Assembly (NCBI GenBank): GCA_046339595.1
Contig: JBKDUF010000079.1
Coordinates: 11,972-75,971 of the forward strand
Direction: 5' to 3'
Length of the DNA: 64,000 nucleotides
Source: Ga0077527 sp021300125
Lineage (GTDB): Bacteria; Pseudomonadota; Gammaproteobacteria; Burkholderiales; SG8-41
This document shows, piece after piece, positions 62,733 to 64,000 of this stretch. Numbering within the stretch: the stretch's first letter is position 1; each line of letters begins with the position of its first letter. Made by a program: the position numbers and the translations under genes. Below the pieces are notes generated by a model. The model was given only the letters and a program-made list of their open reading frames with translations. It did not search any database and was not told where the DNA came from.

Positions 62733-64000
62733 ATGACCACCGAAACCCAGTCCCAGCAATTGAGCGACGGCATCGATCTGCTGATCGACGCACTCAAGCT
62801 CAACGGTATCCACCACATTTACGGGCTGCCCGGCATCCCGATCACCGACCTCACCCGTCGCGCGCAGGCCGCGGGCCTGCGCGTGATCTCCTTCCGTCAC
62901 GAGCAGAATGCCGGCAATGCAGCCGCGATCGCGGGCTTCATGACCCAGAAACCGGGCATCTGCCTGACCGTTTCCGCCCCAGGCTTCCTCAACGGCCTTA
63001 CCGCGCTCGCCAACGCCACCACCAACTGCTTTCCGATGATCCTGATCAGCGGCTCCAGCGAACGCGAGATCGTCGACCTGCAGCAGGGCGACTACGAGGA
63101 AATGGACCAGCTCGCCATCGCCAAGCCCCTGTGCAAGGCCGCCTTCCGCGTGCTGCATGCGGAGGACATCGGCATCGGCGTCGCGCGCGCGATCCGCGCC
63201 GCGGTTTCCGGCCGCCCCGGCGGCGTCTACCTCGACCTGCCGGCTAAACTCCTGGCCCAGTCCCTGGATGCCGAAGCCGGGGCCAGCACGCTGATCAAGG
63301 TGGTCGACCCCGCACCGCGCCAGATCCCGGCCCCGGACGCCGTGCAGCGCGCGCTGCGCCTGCTCGCCGGCGCCAAGCGGCCGCTGATCATCCTCGGCAA
63401 GGGCGCCGCCTACGCCCAAGCCGATACCGAAATCCGGGCGCTGATCGAGCAGACGAAAATCCCCTACCTGCCGATGTCGATGGCCAAGGGCCTGCTGCCC
63501 GACACCCACGAGCAGTCCGCGGCCGCGGCACGTTCCTACGTGCTGCCCGAGGCTGATGTGGTGATGCTGGTGGGGGCACGGCTGAACTGGCTGCTCTCGC
63601 ACGGCAAGGGCAAGACCTGGGGCGGCAAGGACGCCAAGGCCGGGGGGGGGCAGAAATTCATCCAGAGCGACATCTCGCCTACCGAGGCCGACAGCAACGT
63701 GCCCATCGATGCCCCGGTCATCGGTGACATCGGCTCCTGCGTCTCCGCACTGCTGGACGGCATCAAGGCTGCCGGCGGCGGCTGGCCACAGCCCTCCGCC
63801 GACTGGCTGGGCGCGATCTCGGAGCGCAAGAGCAAGAACATCGCCAAGATGGCCGAAACACTCGCCAAAAACCCGACGCCGATGAACTTCCACAGCGCGC
63901 TTAACGTGGTGCGCGACATCGTCAAGGCGAATCCCGAAGCGATGCTGGTCAACGAAGGCGCCAACGCCCTCGATTTCACCCGCAGCATCGTCGACATGTA
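62733..64000 (+). CDS. oxc: oxalyl-CoA decarboxylase (partial, 3' end outside window)
   Basis: ThDP-dependent decarboxylase producing formyl-CoA and CO2 from oxalyl-CoA. 422 residues are visible of about 570. Family blocks: GIHHIYGLPGIPITDLTRRAQ, FRHEQNAGNAAAIAGFMT (with the catalytic Glu region), ISGSSEREIVDLQQGDYEEMDQ, LNWLLSHGKGKTWG and KFIQSDISPTEADSN. A run of nine G (63642-63650) is in frame. The ATG at 62733 has a GAGG-type Shine-Dalgarno. It works in a cycle with Frc. The ThDP-binding domain lies beyond the window. Confidence 0.93.
   Translation, partial: MTTETQSQQLSDGIDLLIDALKLNGIHHIYGLPGIPITDLTRRAQAAGLRVISFRHEQNAGNAAAIAGFMTQKPGICLTVSAPGFLNGLTALANATTNCFPMILISGSSEREIVDLQQGDYEEMDQLAIAKPLCKAAFRVLHAEDIGIGVARAIRAAVSGRPGGVYLDLPAKLLAQSLDAEAGASTLIKVVDPAPRQIPAPDAVQRALRLLAGAKRPLIILGKGAAYAQADTEIRALIEQTKIPYLPMSMAKGLLPDTHEQSAAAARSYVLPEADVVMLVGARLNWLLSHGKGKTWGGKDAKAGGGQKFIQSDISPTEADSNVPIDAPVIGDIGSCVSALLDGIKAAGGGWPQPSADWLGAISERKSKNIAKMAETLAKNPTPMNFHSALNVVRDIVKANPEAMLVNEGANALDFTRSIVDM

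Noticed and set aside
62673..63997. Minus-strand open frames opposite oxc
   Set aside because: Antisense to oxc, whose product matches oxalyl-CoA decarboxylase throughout.

Overview
The window is a GC-rich chromosomal segment of a betaproteobacterium, probably from the Rhodocyclales/Nitrosomonadales side of the class. Supporting synteny includes pilR-pilS next to a PP0621-type gene, ispB divergent from rplU-rpmA-obgE-proB, an ECF sigma/DUF3619/DUF3106/RDD block, lptFG divergent from pepA-holC-valS, and ilvBHC-psd-pssA-leuA. Species cannot be fixed from the sequence alone. No phage, insertion sequence or CRISPR array is visible. Most of the region is core chromosome, with accessory islands near 42-48 kb, 48-59 kb and 59-64 kb.

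Layout. 1-3.9 kb: class Ia ribonucleotide reductase (nrdA, partial nrdB) behind a tandem NrdR operator. 4-9.2 kb: ampD, the PilR/PilS two-component system, a small zinc-type protein, tRNA-Pro(CGG) and ispB. 9.3-12.2 kb: rplU, rpmA, obgE, proB. 12.2-15.4 kb: CNP1-like protein, DUF3501, Fe-S oxidoreductase and rubrerythrin, a peroxide/redox set. 15.5-20.3 kb: rppH, a spermidine-synthase-like protein, proS, a lytic transglycosylase, wrbA and DUF2069. 20.3-27 kb: leuA with a candidate leader peptide, pssA, psd, ilvC, ilvH, ilvB. 27-29 kb: ECF sigma factor operon. 29-38.4 kb: lptG/lptF divergent from pepA-holC-(unknown)-valS-MFS-DUF4126. 38.4-43 kb: TusA-like protein, a Ser/Thr kinase with a cyclic-nucleotide domain, a BepA-type protease, moaC, soxY and soxZ. 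43-47.5 kb: type IV pilin locus (O-antigen-ligase-like enzyme, pilA, TPR glycosyltransferase-like protein); pilA has a sigma-54 promoter, matching the PilR/PilS pair at 4.6-7.6 kb.

48.4-59.1 kb is the most unusual region. Six co-directional genes encode a CHASE2 Ser/Thr kinase, a PP2C phosphatase, a double-FHA protein, a CHASE2 adenylate cyclase, a GAF-fused GspE/PilB-type ATPase and a GAF-HD-GYP phosphodiesterase. I read this as one signalling module joining protein phosphorylation, cAMP and c-di-GMP to a pilus or secretion motor.

59.4-64 kb is an oxalate catabolism locus: a formyltransferase/formyl-THF-hydrolase-like protein, formyl-CoA transferase (frc), a Crp/Fnr-type regulator and oxalyl-CoA decarboxylase (oxc, cut by the window end). 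Near-identical TTGACC-N2-GTCAA-type palindromes lie about 41.5 bases upstream of the predicted start sites of both frc and oxc, which points to one shared activator. A set of AT-rich sites resembling the IHF consensus is scattered at gene borders across the window.
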